Source: Phnomibacter ginsenosidimutans (GTDB lineage: Bacteria > Bacteroidota > Bacteroidia > Chitinophagales > Chitinophagaceae). From it: a stretch of DNA of 64,000 nucleotides. The position numbers and the translations under genes are program-made. Numbering within the stretch: the stretch's first letter is position 1; the number at the start of each line of letters is the position of its first letter. The DNA is taken from assembly GCF_009740285.1 (NCBI RefSeq), contig NZ_CP046566.1, positions 4,068,658 through 4,132,657 on the forward strand. Reading direction: 5' to 3'. Shown here piece after piece: positions 1-11,000 of the stretch. A model generated the notes under the pieces. The model ran no database searches. It had not been told where the DNA came from and saw only the letters and a list, made by a program, of their open reading frames with translations.

Positions 1-584
1 CCGGCTGCAGCAGCCCAATGCCAGGGTTGGCGTTCGCCCCATTCACACACGGCAAACACCATGTCGCGGCCGCTTTTGCGCAGCGCATCGGCCATGGTTT
101 TGTAGCGTTGCTTTGCCGTAAATGAATCTTTTGGCGCATTGCAATAATCATACTTCAGGTAATCAATACCCCATGAAGCAAATGTTTTCGCATCCTGTTC
201 TTCAAAATGCAAACTGGCCGTGTAGCCGGCACAGGTAAGCGGCGCCGCATCAGAGTATATGCCCAGCTTCAGCCCCTTGCTGTGCACATAATCCGCCAAT
301 GCTTTCATGCCCGATGGAAATTTCTTTGAATCAGGAATGATGTTGTTTCTGTTGTCGCGGCCGCCTTGCCAGCCATCGTCTATCACCAGGTATTGGTACC
401 CAGCTTGCAGCATGCCACTGCTGTGCATGGCATCAGCTATTTCCCGTATCAGTTGTTCGTTAATGTTTTCACCAAAGTAATTCCAGGTCATCCAGGCCAT
501 GGGTGGCGTAGGTGCCAGATGGGTTTGTGCCCTGCCTTGCAAGAGGCAAATACTCAGCAGGCTATACAGCCAAAGTTTCTTCAT
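1..584 (-). CDS. GH27 alpha-galactosidase-like glycosidase (partial, C-terminus outside window)
   Basis: The first 194 codons of a secreted glycoside hydrolase start at the ATG at 584 and run off the left edge. A signal peptide (about residues 1-19, ending in GRAQ) precedes the GH27 start: PPMAWMTWNYF, then VIDDGWQ (about 67-73), a GIYSD strand, and YLKYDYC (142-148), whose Asp146 matches the catalytic nucleophile of the GH27 YLKYDNC motif. The family removes terminal alpha-galactose or alpha-N-acetylgalactosamine. It lies 66 nt after the 2-epimerase on the same strand, so it is probably the last gene of the sialic-acid operon and may trim host glycans. The sugar specificity is inferred. Confidence 0.85.
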   Translation of the reverse strand, partial: MKKLWLYSLLSICLLQGRAQTHLAPTPPMAWMTWNYFGENINEQLIREIADAMHSSGMLQAGYQYLVIDDGWQGGRDNRNNIIPDSKKFPSGMKALADYVHSKGLKLGIYSDAAPLTCAGYTASLHFEEQDAKTFASWGIDYLKYDYCNAPKDSFTAKQRYKTMADALRKSGRDMVFAVCEWGERQPWHWAAAA

Positions 585-650
585 TGGTTTAAGCAATATC
601 TGGTGAATCAATTGTGCTGCGGTGTGGAAGTGAAGCGATAGTGTTGTGGG

Positions 651-1832
651 TTACTGCGCATAACATTTCAGCAGTTGCATGCAGTACCATTCCTGCCGGG
701 GCAAATGAAAAGGTCCTTTGTACAAATTGCCTTTAGCAGTTTGTGCTACGCGTCCATCACGGTGAAGGTAGCCGAACCATTCACCATGCAAGGCATCCCG
801 AAAATGGCTGTAGGCATACTCATGAATTTGTTGGTGCCACTGCGCATATTTTTCGTTGCCCGTCATTTGGTAAGCAAGCAAAGTGGCAATGATGGTTTCA
901 TTTTGCGGCCACCAAAACTTCATGTCTTGCCAATACTCCTGCACGGGTTTGTTGTACACATCGCGGAAGTAAAGAATGCCGCCATAAACCTTGTCCCAGC
1001 CACGCTCCCACATATAGTCGAGCATTTTGCAACCAAGTGCTATCAAATGTGGATCGTTGTTGCGATACTTCGCTTCGTGCAGAATAAACCAGGCCCCTTC
1101 AATGGCATGACCGGGGTTGAGGGTACGGCCGTCGATGTGATCAATGATGCTCCCATCTGGCGCCACCTGCTCCATCACACAGCGGATATCATCTTTTACA
1201 AAATACTGTTCAATGTCCACAATCCATTGCGTGATGCAATCATCACAACGAGGGTCGCCAATGGTTTCCCGTAGCTGTTGTGCGGTATTCATCATAATCA
1301 TGGGTACACCAATACCTCGAGATGGACGAGTACCTGTAAACTTGGGCGTTAATTTTCTTTCACCCGATGCATATTCCAGGCAACGGCCAAATACCCGGCG
1401 GGCATTATCGGCAGCTGTTTCATCACCGCTGGCTTTGGCATACGCCGCCGCAGCAATCACATAAAAGGTTTCAGAAAAAAAGTAGCGGCGTTTGCGCAGG
1501 GGCTCGCCACTGCGGGTCACATGAAAAAACATTTGCCCATCGGTATCAAAGCAATGTTTGTTCAAAAAATCGTACCCGAGTTTGGCACCGTCCAACCACT
1601 CTTGGCGAGGCTCAACCGTGTTGTACAAAGTGCTGAGCATCCAGGTGGCACGGCCTTGTATCCACACGGCTTTGTCATCATCGATGAGGCTGCCATCGGC
1701 ATCCCGCATCAATAAAAAACCACCATGTGCTGTATCGAAAGAACGGGGAAACCAAAAAGGGATTGTGCTCTCCAGCAGTTGCTGTTTGTAATACTGATGT
1801 AGCGCTGCTAAATCGTTTGTTGTGTAAGCCAT
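651..1832 (-). CDS. nanE: N-acylglucosamine 2-epimerase (RnBP/AGE family), ManNAc to GlcNAc
   Basis: 393 residues, the full length of the AGE/renin-binding-protein family, with an (alpha/alpha)6-barrel type sequence and no signal peptide, so cytoplasmic. NPGHAIEGAWF and GPFHLPRQEW carry the two conserved His residues of the AGE active site. In Bacteroidetes nanLET-type operons an AGE-type enzyme converts ManNAc, released by the lyase, to GlcNAc. The neighbours here (lyase, transporter, sialidase) make that role likely. Related enzymes act on cellobiose or mannose, so the assignment rests on context as well as family. Confidence 0.85.
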   Translation of the reverse strand: MAYTTNDLAALHQYYKQQLLESTIPFWFPRSFDTAHGGFLLMRDADGSLIDDDKAVWIQGRATWMLSTLYNTVEPRQEWLDGAKLGYDFLNKHCFDTDGQMFFHVTRSGEPLRKRRYFFSETFYVIAAAAYAKASGDETAADNARRVFGRCLEYASGERKLTPKFTGTRPSRGIGVPMIMMNTAQQLRETIGDPRCDDCITQWIVDIEQYFVKDDIRCVMEQVAPDGSIIDHIDGRTLNPGHAIEGAWFILHEAKYRNNDPHLIALGCKMLDYMWERGWDKVYGGILYFRDVYNKPVQEYWQDMKFWWPQNETIIATLLAYQMTGNEKYAQWHQQIHEYAYSHFRDALHGEWFGYLHRDGRVAQTAKGNLYKGPFHLPRQEWYCMQLLKCYAQ

Positions 1833-1858
1833 CTTGTGTTCTTATAGCTGTTGCAGTA

Positions 1859-3019
1859 TCAGTTCCACTTTACAACGGTGAAAATGATTGATGCGTAATT
1901 GTCTTTTTCGTAGAGGATGCCAATTTGCTTTTTGGGCAGGGGTACAATGTCGGAGTAGGCAGCATTGTCTCTTTTACCCGTTGCATCAATCACCATACTT
2001 TTTGCCCAGGTAAAGCCATCATCGTAGCTAATGCGGAGTGTAAGATTGTCTCTGCTTTTGGTATCGGCGGCATTGCAAAAGGCCACAATGTATTTGCCCT
2101 TCTTTTTACCCAGCGTTACAATGCTTCCCTGGCAAACAGGATCAGGCAGATTGTTGTCGAAATAAACACTGTCCCATTTGGCACCACCATCATGGCTGAT
2201 GGCAATCAACCTTGCCCGTACATCGCCTTTCTGGTTGCGGATATTCATCATCAAACGGTCGCCGGAAATTTGTGTGGCCATGGCTTCGTTGCCACCCACC
2301 CGATCAACGGTTTCGCTCAGCTGAAATGTTTTGCCATGATCATCGGTATAAAAACCATGTGCCTTGTAGTCTTCAAAATGAGCCAGCGGCTCGCCGGAAG
2401 AATGATTGGCCGCCACAAAAATGCGGCCTTTGTACACCCCGGTAGTAAACTGCATGGCATGGCCGGGCGTGTTGGCATAACTGCGCCAGTCTTCCGAAAA
2501 GTTATAGGCAGCATTGGTAGCGGGTTGTTTGGGGCGATGCGTTTGTGTGGTGATGTTCACGGCTTCGCTCCAGGTAATGCCGCCATCGGTAGAGGTTTTG
2601 TACCACACTTCCCGCAGGCCTTTTCCTTTGCGTACTTCCCCTTCATGATTGTTGCCGGTGTTGTAAAACAAAAACACCCGTCCCTGCGGATACAGCGGGT
2701 CTGTCGGATCTACCACAGGTGCGGGGTTGCCCGCCTGTTGCTGATCGTAATCAACAATCGTTTGCAGGTTGGTCCATGTTTTTCCGCCATCCGTGCTGCG
2801 TTTCAATACGATATTGATATCGCCAAAATCGCCGGCATTATTTACACGGCCTTCGGCAAAGGCAAGTAAAGTGCCGTTCTTCAACGCCACAATAGCCGGA
2901 ATCCGATAACTCTTATGCCCTTCCTTCCCCGATTCAAATACAGTAACCGGTGTTGTTTGTGCTATCACAATTGTTGTTGTGATGAATAAAACGATAACAC
3001 TCAAACAAAATCTTTTCAT
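1859..3019 (-). CDS. Secreted exo-alpha-sialidase (GH33)
   Basis: 386 residues with an N-terminal signal peptide (about 1-20, ending IVIAQ). The sialidase YRIP motif is present (SYRIPAIVAL, about 37), and at least four Asp-box type motifs recur along the beta-propeller: STDGGKTW, STDGGITW, SHDGGAKW and SYDDGFTW. The family cleaves terminal sialic acid from glycoconjugates in the periplasm or at the surface. It lies between the epimerase and the MFS transporter genes of the same operon, so it would feed free sialic acid to the importer. Length and motifs show no truncation. Confidence 0.93.
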   Translation of the reverse strand: MKRFCLSVIVLFITTTIVIAQTTPVTVFESGKEGHKSYRIPAIVALKNGTLLAFAEGRVNNAGDFGDINIVLKRSTDGGKTWTNLQTIVDYDQQQAGNPAPVVDPTDPLYPQGRVFLFYNTGNNHEGEVRKGKGLREVWYKTSTDGGITWSEAVNITTQTHRPKQPATNAAYNFSEDWRSYANTPGHAMQFTTGVYKGRIFVAANHSSGEPLAHFEDYKAHGFYTDDHGKTFQLSETVDRVGGNEAMATQISGDRLMMNIRNQKGDVRARLIAISHDGGAKWDSVYFDNNLPDPVCQGSIVTLGKKKGKYIVAFCNAADTKSRDNLTLRISYDDGFTWAKSMVIDATGKRDNAAYSDIVPLPKKQIGILYEKDNYASIIFTVVKWN

Positions 3020-3046
3020 GAGTAATGGTATAAATCGGATGAATGA

Positions 3047-4279
3047 TTAAGTTGCTGCTACAGTATTAGCTTTTGGTTTTAAAAACCACAACTGTATAAG
3101 TAAGGCAAAGGCCACAATGCCACCGAGCATGGCAAAGTCTTTACCCAGGTTGCCTGCATCGGTTGATTTACCCAACCAATCGGTGATGAAAGCTCCGGCA
3201 AACACGCCGGTCATGTTCATCAAACCATATGCTGTGGCCCGGTATTTTGATGATACAAACTGACACAAAATGGGCATGTTGTTGGCATCGAACATACCAA
3301 AGCCAAAACCAAAACAAAAAGCTGCTCCAATAACGCTAAATAATGAACTGCCAAAGCCAATGAACAACAAGGCAGGAATGGTTAAGCCCAAACCGATAGC
3401 ACTGGTGTAAATGCGGCCCCGAATATTTTTTTGCACCCAACGGTCGGATAAAATACCGCCGAAGATGACACCAATAAAAGAAGATGCGGCAATAGTAATG
3501 GTTGACAATGGACCAGCTTTCGACATATCAATATGCAGGCTGTCGGCAAACAAAGTGGGCAGCCAGTTCTTTACACCCCATCCCGGCAAGCTGGGCACAG
3601 CAAAATACAACAGGATAATCCAGAAAGAAATATTGCTGAAGAGGAGTGCCAATCCTTTCGTAACAGAAGGCTTCTCAGTGCTACTTCTTTCTACTGTAGT
3701 TGATTTTTTCTCTCTTAAAAAAAACATTAATACAAAGGCATACACTATACCAATCAATCCAAAAGTATGAAAGGCTGCCTTCCACGAAAAAGCAGCAGCC
3801 ATGGTAGCACCAAAACCACCCAATGCCTGGCCCATGTACAAGCCCGTCATGTGAATGCCAATGGCAAGTGATCTTGTTTTGTCGCTGTGATAATCGGCAA
3901 TGAGTGCCAGCCCCGCAGGTATGTACAAAGCCTCACTCACACCCATAATGGCACGAAGCCAGTAGAGCTGTGTAAAGTTTTGTGCATAGCCCATGGCGAG
4001 TGTAACGGCACTCCACACAAACAAACTGATAACGATCAGCCATTTACGATTTACCCTGTCCGCTATAATGCCCGCTACCGGGCTCATAAAACCATAAATC
4101 CACAAAAAGATGGCCATGAGCCTGCCAAAGTTGGTGGCGGTTTGCAACTCAGCAATATCGACCATCATCGATGGTTTCATGGTACTCAGCATTTGCCGGT
4201 CCATGTAGTTGAGGAGTGCCACTACCCACAGCAGCCCAACTACCACCCATGCATACGATTTGTGCTGTTGCAAACTCAT
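3047..4279 (-). CDS. nanT: MFS transporter, probable sialic acid importer (NanT-like)
   Basis: 410 residues with about 12 predicted membrane segments. The loop 2-3 motif GIIADRVNRKWL and its second-half counterpart GGILSDRW are typical of the major facilitator superfamily. Bacteroidetes nan operons use an MFS permease rather than a TRAP or SSS system for uptake across the inner membrane, and this gene sits between sialidase and mutarotase genes, 2 nt from the latter. Substrate is inferred from the operon. The family alone would also allow hexuronates or other organic acids. Confidence 0.82.
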   Translation of the reverse strand: MSLQQHKSYAWVVVGLLWVVALLNYMDRQMLSTMKPSMMVDIAELQTATNFGRLMAIFLWIYGFMSPVAGIIADRVNRKWLIVISLFVWSAVTLAMGYAQNFTQLYWLRAIMGVSEALYIPAGLALIADYHSDKTRSLAIGIHMTGLYMGQALGGFGATMAAAFSWKAAFHTFGLIGIVYAFVLMFFLREKKSTTVERSSTEKPSVTKGLALLFSNISFWIILLYFAVPSLPGWGVKNWLPTLFADSLHIDMSKAGPLSTITIAASSFIGVIFGGILSDRWVQKNIRGRIYTSAIGLGLTIPALLFIGFGSSLFSVIGAAFCFGFGFGMFDANNMPILCQFVSSKYRATAYGLMNMTGVFAGAFITDWLGKSTDAGNLGKDFAMLGGIVAFALLIQLWFLKPKANTVAAT

Positions 4280-4281
4280 AG

Positions 4282-5427
4282 CTAATGCAATTTAACGGAT
4301 ATGATATACGGGCTACGTACGCCGGCTTTTACTTCACCACTTGGTATAAACACCCACTGCTTCCATGGTACTGCTATAGTAGTAACCGGTGTTGCATAAG
4401 GCAATCTCCCTGCTTCTTTCCATCTTTTACTATCCACATGGTATTGATACACTTGCTGATGAAACCCCGGATGCTGACTTTGTAAAGCAATCTTTTGCTC
4501 ATTCAATTTGGCTGCTTGTGCAGCATCTTTGGTTTGTGCAATGGATTGTATCAAAGCTTCCACCTGATAAAAAGTTTCACCGGTATCGCCACCAAAAAGC
4601 ATCAATCCATCTTTTGTAACCACTGCTGTTCCGGCAGACAGTGCAACTGGCATATCAGCCAAGGATGTCCATGCTTTCGATGTTACATCCATACTGTAGA
4701 GTTTTGATGAAAATGCACTTAAGCCATTGCTTTGTTTATACCGGCCAGCCGCTGCAAACAGTATGTGCTTACCCTGTTGCTTTCGGTGCAGCAATACAAA
4801 GTGCGATAGTGGTTGTGGCAAAGCAATCCAACTCTTCCAGCCTGCGGCTGGTGCCTGCAAATCGAGGCGATACATGGCGGCGGTAGTACCTGCAGCTGTT
4901 TCGCCACCGCCTACATACACATAGCGGTCATCGGTGCAGGCAGCAGCGTTGGTAGTAGCCACCGGCAAGTCGGGCAGGGCAGTTGTTTGCAGTTGGCCGG
5001 TAGCAGATAAACTCAACAACCAACAAGCTTTGCTTAATCCTTTTGCCGATTCTCCACCGGCCACTACAATTCCATCAGCAGTACTGCACACGGCAGCATA
5101 TGCCAGCGGCTCCGGTAGCAAGCCCGTTCTTTCCAGCAGGAGCTCCGCATTTTTTTGAATGGCATAAATGTATACCCGTTGTTGATATACTTTTTTGCCA
5201 CCCAGCCACGGCATGCCATCCGGAAAATTAGCACCACCCGCTACCAGCAGGCAGTTGTCGTACACGCCGGTAATAGGCCCGGCCACGCCTTGTACAGCTG
5301 CTGCTCCGGCATGGGTAAGGTCGGCAGCCAGTTTCCAATGCTGCAGTACAGGCGCTGCCTGCTGTGCAGCCACAGGTTCTGCGGTTTGCATCATCATGAG
5401 GAGAAATATCAGCAACAGGCACCGCAT
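4282..5427 (-). CDS. Kelch-repeat mutarotase (NanM-like, cyclically permuted mutarotase family)
   Basis: 381 residues with a signal peptide (about 1-21), so periplasmic. Several kelch-type blades are visible, with repeating glycine pairs: VAGGANFPDGMPW, VVAGGESA, VYVGGGETA and LMLFGGDTG. Such six-bladed propellers interconvert alpha- and beta-N-acetylneuraminate and help uptake. The gene is 3 nt downstream of the lyase and 2 nt upstream of the transporter, a tightly packed operon. The mutarotase role follows from family and context. The catalytic residues were not individually assigned. Confidence 0.82.
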   Translation of the reverse strand: MRCLLLIFLLMMMQTAEPVAAQQAAPVLQHWKLAADLTHAGAAAVQGVAGPITGVYDNCLLVAGGANFPDGMPWLGGKKVYQQRVYIYAIQKNAELLLERTGLLPEPLAYAAVCSTADGIVVAGGESAKGLSKACWLLSLSATGQLQTTALPDLPVATTNAAACTDDRYVYVGGGETAAGTTAAMYRLDLQAPAAGWKSWIALPQPLSHFVLLHRKQQGKHILFAAAGRYKQSNGLSAFSSKLYSMDVTSKAWTSLADMPVALSAGTAVVTKDGLMLFGGDTGETFYQVEALIQSIAQTKDAAQAAKLNEQKIALQSQHPGFHQQVYQYHVDSKRWKEAGRLPYATPVTTIAVPWKQWVFIPSGEVKAGVRSPYIISVKLH

Positions 5428-5430
5428 GGT

Positions 5431-6373
5431 TTATGCAAGGGTAGCCTGAGGTAACTGTGAACAATAAGTAGCAAATTGCTGCGCTGCATTGTCTTGTGCA
5501 AAGGCTTCAAACTGTGCAGCACTCATGTTTTGTACCGGCAGGCGAAACTGTCCGCAATCCAACCCAATCAACTTCATAAATGCCTTTCCGGTAGCAATGC
5601 CACCGTACTTGCCCAGCAACCGGATCATATCAATAGATTGCTGCTGCAAGGCCCGTGCTTTTTCCAAATCACCGGCTTCAAAAGCAGCGATCAATTGCAG
5701 GTACAATGGTGTAGCATAGTTGAAAGTGCTACCCACAGCACCTTTGGCGCCCAGTGCCAATGCTGCCAGCATGTTTTCATCGCGGCCCCACAGCATATCA
5801 TATTGCCCATTGGCAAAATGCAGGCAGGAGAGGAAGTCCATGAAATCTTCATGCGTGTATTTGATGCCCGCAAAATTGGGCAGGCGCCCATGAATCGCTT
5901 TCAACAAATCATACATCGTATGCTGCACTCCCGTAAGCACGGGAATATGGTAATAATAAAAAGGCAAATCGGGCACAGCAGCAGCCACTTCTATACAACA
6001 ATCTGCAAGTGCCTGCACAGTTGCCGGTTTAAAATAAAATGGTGCGGTGAACGAAACAGCATCCATGCCTGCATCACGGGCAAACAGCGCCAGCTCTTTA
6101 CAATCGGTAAGGCTGGTACCGCCCAGCAAAGGCATCACCGTAAAGTCGGCATCAGCTGCTTGCTACTTTACCCCAGGCAGTAATCACCGCCATTTTTTCT
6201 TTGGCCGTCAGCGATACACCTTCTCCCGTGCTCCCACAAATAAAAGCGCCTTTTACACCATTGCTTTTTAGCAAAGCATAGTATGCAGGAATCATTTCTG
6301 TATGAAGACTTCCATCGGCATGCATGGGGGTAAATGGCGCTGCAATCAACCCTTCAAGGTGTGGCAAAGACAT
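5431..6373 (-). CDS. nanL: N-acetylneuraminate lyase (DapA/NanA family), interrupted by one frameshift
   Basis: Two overlapping reading frames together make a normal lyase of about 308 residues. The first (from ATG 6373) carries CGSTGEGVSLT, the substrate carboxylate-binding motif. The second carries YYYHIP and NFAGIKYTHEDF, whose Lys is the Schiff-base residue. The frame is lost near 6155-6160, where removing one base restores SSDADFTVMPLLGG. The enzyme splits Neu5Ac into ManNAc and pyruvate in the cytoplasm. Given similar single-base shifts across the window, a consensus error is more likely than a true pseudogene. Confidence 0.85.
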
Positions 6374-6457
6374 AAATCAAAAACTTCAAGATGAGAAAAT
6401 ACAAGGGGCACTTGACTACCCCTTGCTATCAAAACTACTGCTTATGAGAAACCAATA

Positions 6458-7984
6458 TTAGTATCCTGCAGTTTGCACCAACAATGGATCATTATTGAGC
6501 ATCGTAAGTGACAATGGCAGGAGGAATTTGGCGGCGGTAGACGCAGAGAAATACGTGGGGTTTACATTGGCATACACATAGGTATCGCCTGCACGGCGCA
6601 GGGCCCACCAGCGTTTGCCTTCCGCTATAAATTCCCGCAGGTATTCTTCCAGTATCGCATTCATATTGGCCGTAACACCCGCATTGGTATGTGGCGTGTA
6701 ACCGGCACCGTATGCACGAAGGCGAACAGCATTGATTTCTGCTGATGGGTCTTCACCCAATTTTGCTTTTGCTTCTGCCAGCAACAGCAACACATCTGCA
6801 TAGCGGTAGATAGGGAAGTCGTTGTTGTAAATCTGAGAGGTACCAGCTGTGGTGCCAATGTACTTGGTGAGCATCACGCCTCTTACTGCATGTGGTGGTG
6901 CAGTTGAGTACATGGTTTTGAAACTGTAGTTGATGCGCTGATCCGGAGTACCACTGGTAAGGCGGGTAAGCATGGCCTGATTGAAACCAATGCGGTTGGC
7001 ACCATTTACATACGGATACACAGATGACACTGTTGGCGTAGGTGCTTGAGCAAACGACAAGGTGTTGGCCTGAATAGAGTTTACCAAAAAGCTGCCAAAC
7101 ATACCCATCTGCGACTGCTGCAATTCGTAGTTAATCGCAAAAATGATTTCCTTGTTGTTGGTCTTTTTAGTGGGGTCAAATACATCGGCATAGTTGGCCT
7201 GCAAATCCAGCGTAGCACCTTGCAAATTGCGGATTTCCTGCAGGGCTGTTTTAGCAGTAGTCAAATCGGCAGTACCGCCACCCATGTGCGTACCCGACCA
7301 CAAATACACATCACCTTTGAGTATTTGTGTAGCCACACGGCTCCAGTATACGCGTTTGCCACTGGGCAGTGTATTGCTACTGCCAAACAATCTGAGCGAT
7401 TCTTCAATGTCAGCCTTCACCTGTGTCATCACGGTATCCACACCGGTACGACGCTTATAGGTTTCTGCAGCATTGTTGATGGCTTCTACCGGTTCTGTAT
7501 TCAACGGTACATTACCCCAGGTACGCAGCATGGTGTAATACACATATGCCCGCAAGCCATACACTTCTGCCAGTATGCGGTTCTGTTCTGCTACAGGCAA
7601 AGTAGTTTGAGGAATAATTTTGATAACGTTGTTGTAATTGTAGATGAGGTTATAAAAACCACCCCAGTTACTAAAAGGTACGTTGAGTGCACTAATGTTG
7701 TGGCGATACAAGTTTTGCAAACCACCATCCACCGATTCTGTAAACAAACCATCCACCCAAAGGTCGGAGCGCATTTCGCCCAGTTGAAAAAATGTACCGG
7801 CATACGAACGGGTGAGGCCATACACGCCGTGGTACAATGTACGGGCAGCGTTAGGATCACTCAATGCCTGGTCTTTGCTAATGGTATCCTGTGGCACCAC
7901 AGCATCCAGTTCTTTGGTGCAGGAAGCCATGCCTGCCATCAGCAGCAGGAGGCCCGATATGAAGAGGAGTTTATTCTTTTTCAT
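6458..7984 (-). CDS. SusD/RagB-family outer-membrane glycan-binding lipoprotein
   Basis: Start set at the ATG at 7984 because it begins a lipoprotein signal (MKKNKLLFISGLLLLMAG, then ASC); nine more codons upstream are open but unlikely. About 508 residues, the usual SusD size, with tetratricopeptide-like N-terminal helices and the C-terminal YRYADVLLLLAEA segment typical of SusD/RagB. It would cap the SusC channel on the cell surface and bind the glycan. It follows susC by 27 nt and precedes the lyase gene by 84 nt. The ligand is probably a sialylated glycan or sialic acid, inferred from the operon. Confidence 0.92.
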   Translation of the reverse strand: MKKNKLLFISGLLLLMAGMASCTKELDAVVPQDTISKDQALSDPNAARTLYHGVYGLTRSYAGTFFQLGEMRSDLWVDGLFTESVDGGLQNLYRHNISALNVPFSNWGGFYNLIYNYNNVIKIIPQTTLPVAEQNRILAEVYGLRAYVYYTMLRTWGNVPLNTEPVEAINNAAETYKRRTGVDTVMTQVKADIEESLRLFGSSNTLPSGKRVYWSRVATQILKGDVYLWSGTHMGGGTADLTTAKTALQEIRNLQGATLDLQANYADVFDPTKKTNNKEIIFAINYELQQSQMGMFGSFLVNSIQANTLSFAQAPTPTVSSVYPYVNGANRIGFNQAMLTRLTSGTPDQRINYSFKTMYSTAPPHAVRGVMLTKYIGTTAGTSQIYNNDFPIYRYADVLLLLAEAKAKLGEDPSAEINAVRLRAYGAGYTPHTNAGVTANMNAILEEYLREFIAEGKRWWALRRAGDTYVYANVNPTYFSASTAAKFLLPLSLTMLNNDPLLVQTAGY

Positions 7985-8011
7985 TGCAAATAATTTAAAG
8001 TTGAAAACCAA

Positions 8012-11000
8012 TTACAGCGTTACCCGTACACCAATGGTGAGGCGCTTTGGCAGCGGAAACTTGCCCTGATCTACACCACCCACTTCAGGGAAGTTGCCAC
8101 TGTAGCCAGAGAGATACAAGAGGTTGCTACCGGTTACATTCACACTCAATCCTTTGATGCGGTTGGCGAGGTACTTGCTCAGCACAGAGGCAGGCAAATC
8201 ATACGCCATGGTGAGTTCACGCAGCATTACGTAGTCGCCTTTCTCCCACAGGTTGGCAGCAGGGTTGTTGCCGCTGGCATCTGTAGCATAGTTGCGACCC
8301 TGGTTGGCCCAGTAGTAGCGTGGCATAGTAGCAGTGGGGTTGCTGGGTGTCCATGTTTTCAACACATCAGTAGTAGAGTTTTGCGAACCCTGTACCTGAT
8401 TGAGACCCCGCATAATCTGGTTGTTCAAAATCACAAATCCAAAAGCGTAATCAAAGCCGGCATACAGGCGAATGCCTTTGTAAGCTGCTGCCACATTAAA
8501 GCCACCCATGTGCTGTGGCGTGGTACGGCCTACGTACACAAACTGGCGTGAGTCGATGGTATCGTTTTGATACACCTGATGCCAATCGGCATCGCCCAGT
8601 TGCTTGATGCGCTTATTGGTATACGGCAGGAAAGCATTGTACACATTGGCATCGCTGGTAATTTTTCCGGCGTCTGTATACACGCCATCCCACTTGGGCG
8701 CCCATACTTCATCAAGGCCTATGCGTTGTCCTTCTACCATACCACCTACATACATCTGTTGGCCGGGGTTTTTAGGATCCCACACAAAGAAGCCATTGGT
8801 ACGGTTGCCGGGCAGTGCGTTGAATGGCAACTTCTTGGCAAAGCTGCGCACATGGAAATAGTTGGCACCCACTTCGAGGCTAAAGCCATCTGCTTTCTTC
8901 GGCTCAATCAAACGGGCATTCACGGCTATTTCCACACCCTTGTTTTGCAACTGACCAAGGTTGGTAGTAAAGCTGCCAAAACCAGTTTGAGAAGAGATAT
9001 TCAATCCCGCCAGTTTATCAAACACATTGCGGATGAAGTAATCGAAGTTCAACGTAATCCTGTTGTTCAGGAAACCGAGGTCGGCACCAAAGTTGAGGCT
9101 GTTGGTACGTTCCCAACGCAGGTCGGAGTTGATGTAAGATGCCGCATAAGTTCCGCCAAAACCATTGTAGGTACCGGCGTTGTTGTACACCTGTGCGGTG
9201 GCAAAATAACCAAGAGAGTTTACGTTACCATTTACACCATAGCTCACCCTTGGTTTTACACTGCTGAGGATTTTGGCTACGCCACTGGCAGCAAAAAATG
9301 CTTCGTTGTGCAGGTTCCAACCCACAGATACACCGGGGAAAGTACCATAGTAGTTGCCTTTTTTCAAACGGCTGCTACCATCTACCCGTACAATACCGGT
9401 TACCAGATAGCGGTTGCGGTAAGTATAGTTTACCCGGCCAATGGCTGAGGTAATTTTTTCCCACTGGTTAAAGTTGGAAGAAGCACCTGCAGGGTTTACA
9501 ATGGTGGTACCCTGTACGTTGGGCGGTGTAGCAGCAGTGAGCCAGGGGATAAGATCGGTGGGTGCACCTTGTGCAAAACCAGAGCTCACATAGTTTCTGT
9601 ACTCATAAAATTCCGTACCAGCCAGTGCTGTAATGGTATGTCCTTTAAAATTCTTGTTGAACTGCAGGAAGGCATTCGTCGTATACTGAATAGCCTTGTT
9701 GTTGTTGAAGCTGGCAGCACGGTTCGTATTCATGGCACCACCATTACCCTGCTGGTAAGCCTTGGTAAAGAAATCGTTGGTCGTAAACTGGTAGTAACCA
9801 GAACCACTCGCCAATACTTTCAGGTACGGCAAAATGGTATACTCCAGGTTGATGCCACCCAGAAAACGTTGCTGGCTGGTTCTGTTCACCGTAAGGTTGC
9901 TCCAGTACATGGGGTTGCCGAGGGTTACATCATTGGGTCCGGGCAGCATGGCACCAGAGGTATCATTGGTATACCGCACGGTGGGCGCCACACCTACAAA
10001 GCGCTGCAGCAAACCACCGGCTGCACCACCTTCGGGATCCACGTTATTAAATTGTCCGTAGGGCAATGCCTGCTCTACAGTATAGGCACCAATGTTGGTG
10101 GTAATCTTCAGGTCTTTGCCAATGTTCAGGCCACCATTGAAGTTCATATTCATCCGCTTCAGCCAAGAGCCGATAATCATACCATTATCCCGAACGGTAC
10201 CCAGCGACAATGCATAAGAGCCCTGATCATTGGCACCCGAGAAATTGATATTGTGTTCGTTGGTATTGACCTGTTGCAAAATCATGGCTTCGCGGTCTCT
10301 GGCACTCAGGTCGGTGTACAGAATGCTATCCATTTGATTCACATTAAACGGATTGGGATCACCAGCAGTTTCCAACCGGGCTTGCTCAGCAGGCCGCGGT
10401 TCTGATCGTTCAGCAACTGCGTGGTGTACAATCCTTCCGGCGAACGCCAGCCATTGTTCACCGCCCAACCCCAGGCACCTACCAGTTGGCCACGGTCGGT
10501 ATTCATGGCATTGGTATTGTTGTCCAATGAGTCGCCACGAAACCGCGACTGCAAACCAAAACGGTTCATGCGGATATAATCGGCCGCATTTAGGTATTCT
10601 GAAGGGTTGCGGCGGATATAGTTGGCGGTATGGCTGTAAGAATAGGTCACCTGTGCTTTTCCCTTACGGCCTTTTTGGTGGTTACCAATACCACACCGTT
10701 GGCAGCACGGGCACCATATATGGCTGTGGTTGCCGCATCTTTCAACAGGTCGATGCTGGCCACATCATTGATATCCAAACCATACAGCGAAGGCACAATC
10801 ACCCCATCCAAAATAAACAGGGGCGTACCTCCACCACCAAACTCTGTACCACCGCGAAACGAAATCGACGGCGTAGTACCCGGCTGGCCGGTACGCTGCT
10901 GCACCCGCAGGCCGGGAGCATTGCCCTGCAGCACAGTAGCCACGTTGGTGCTGGGGCTGTGCTCAAATGTTTTGGGATTTACCGAAGCCACAGCGCCGGT

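Noticed and set aside
1925-2869. 314-codon plus-strand frame opposite the sialidase
   Set aside because: The sialidase has a signal peptide, a YRIP motif and several Asp boxes; the opposite frame has none of these and no family resemblance.
8567-10405. Long plus-strand frames (293 and 278 codons) opposite susC
   Set aside because: They mirror the SusC barrel, which is clearly coding on the minus strand; no domain is recognisable in them.
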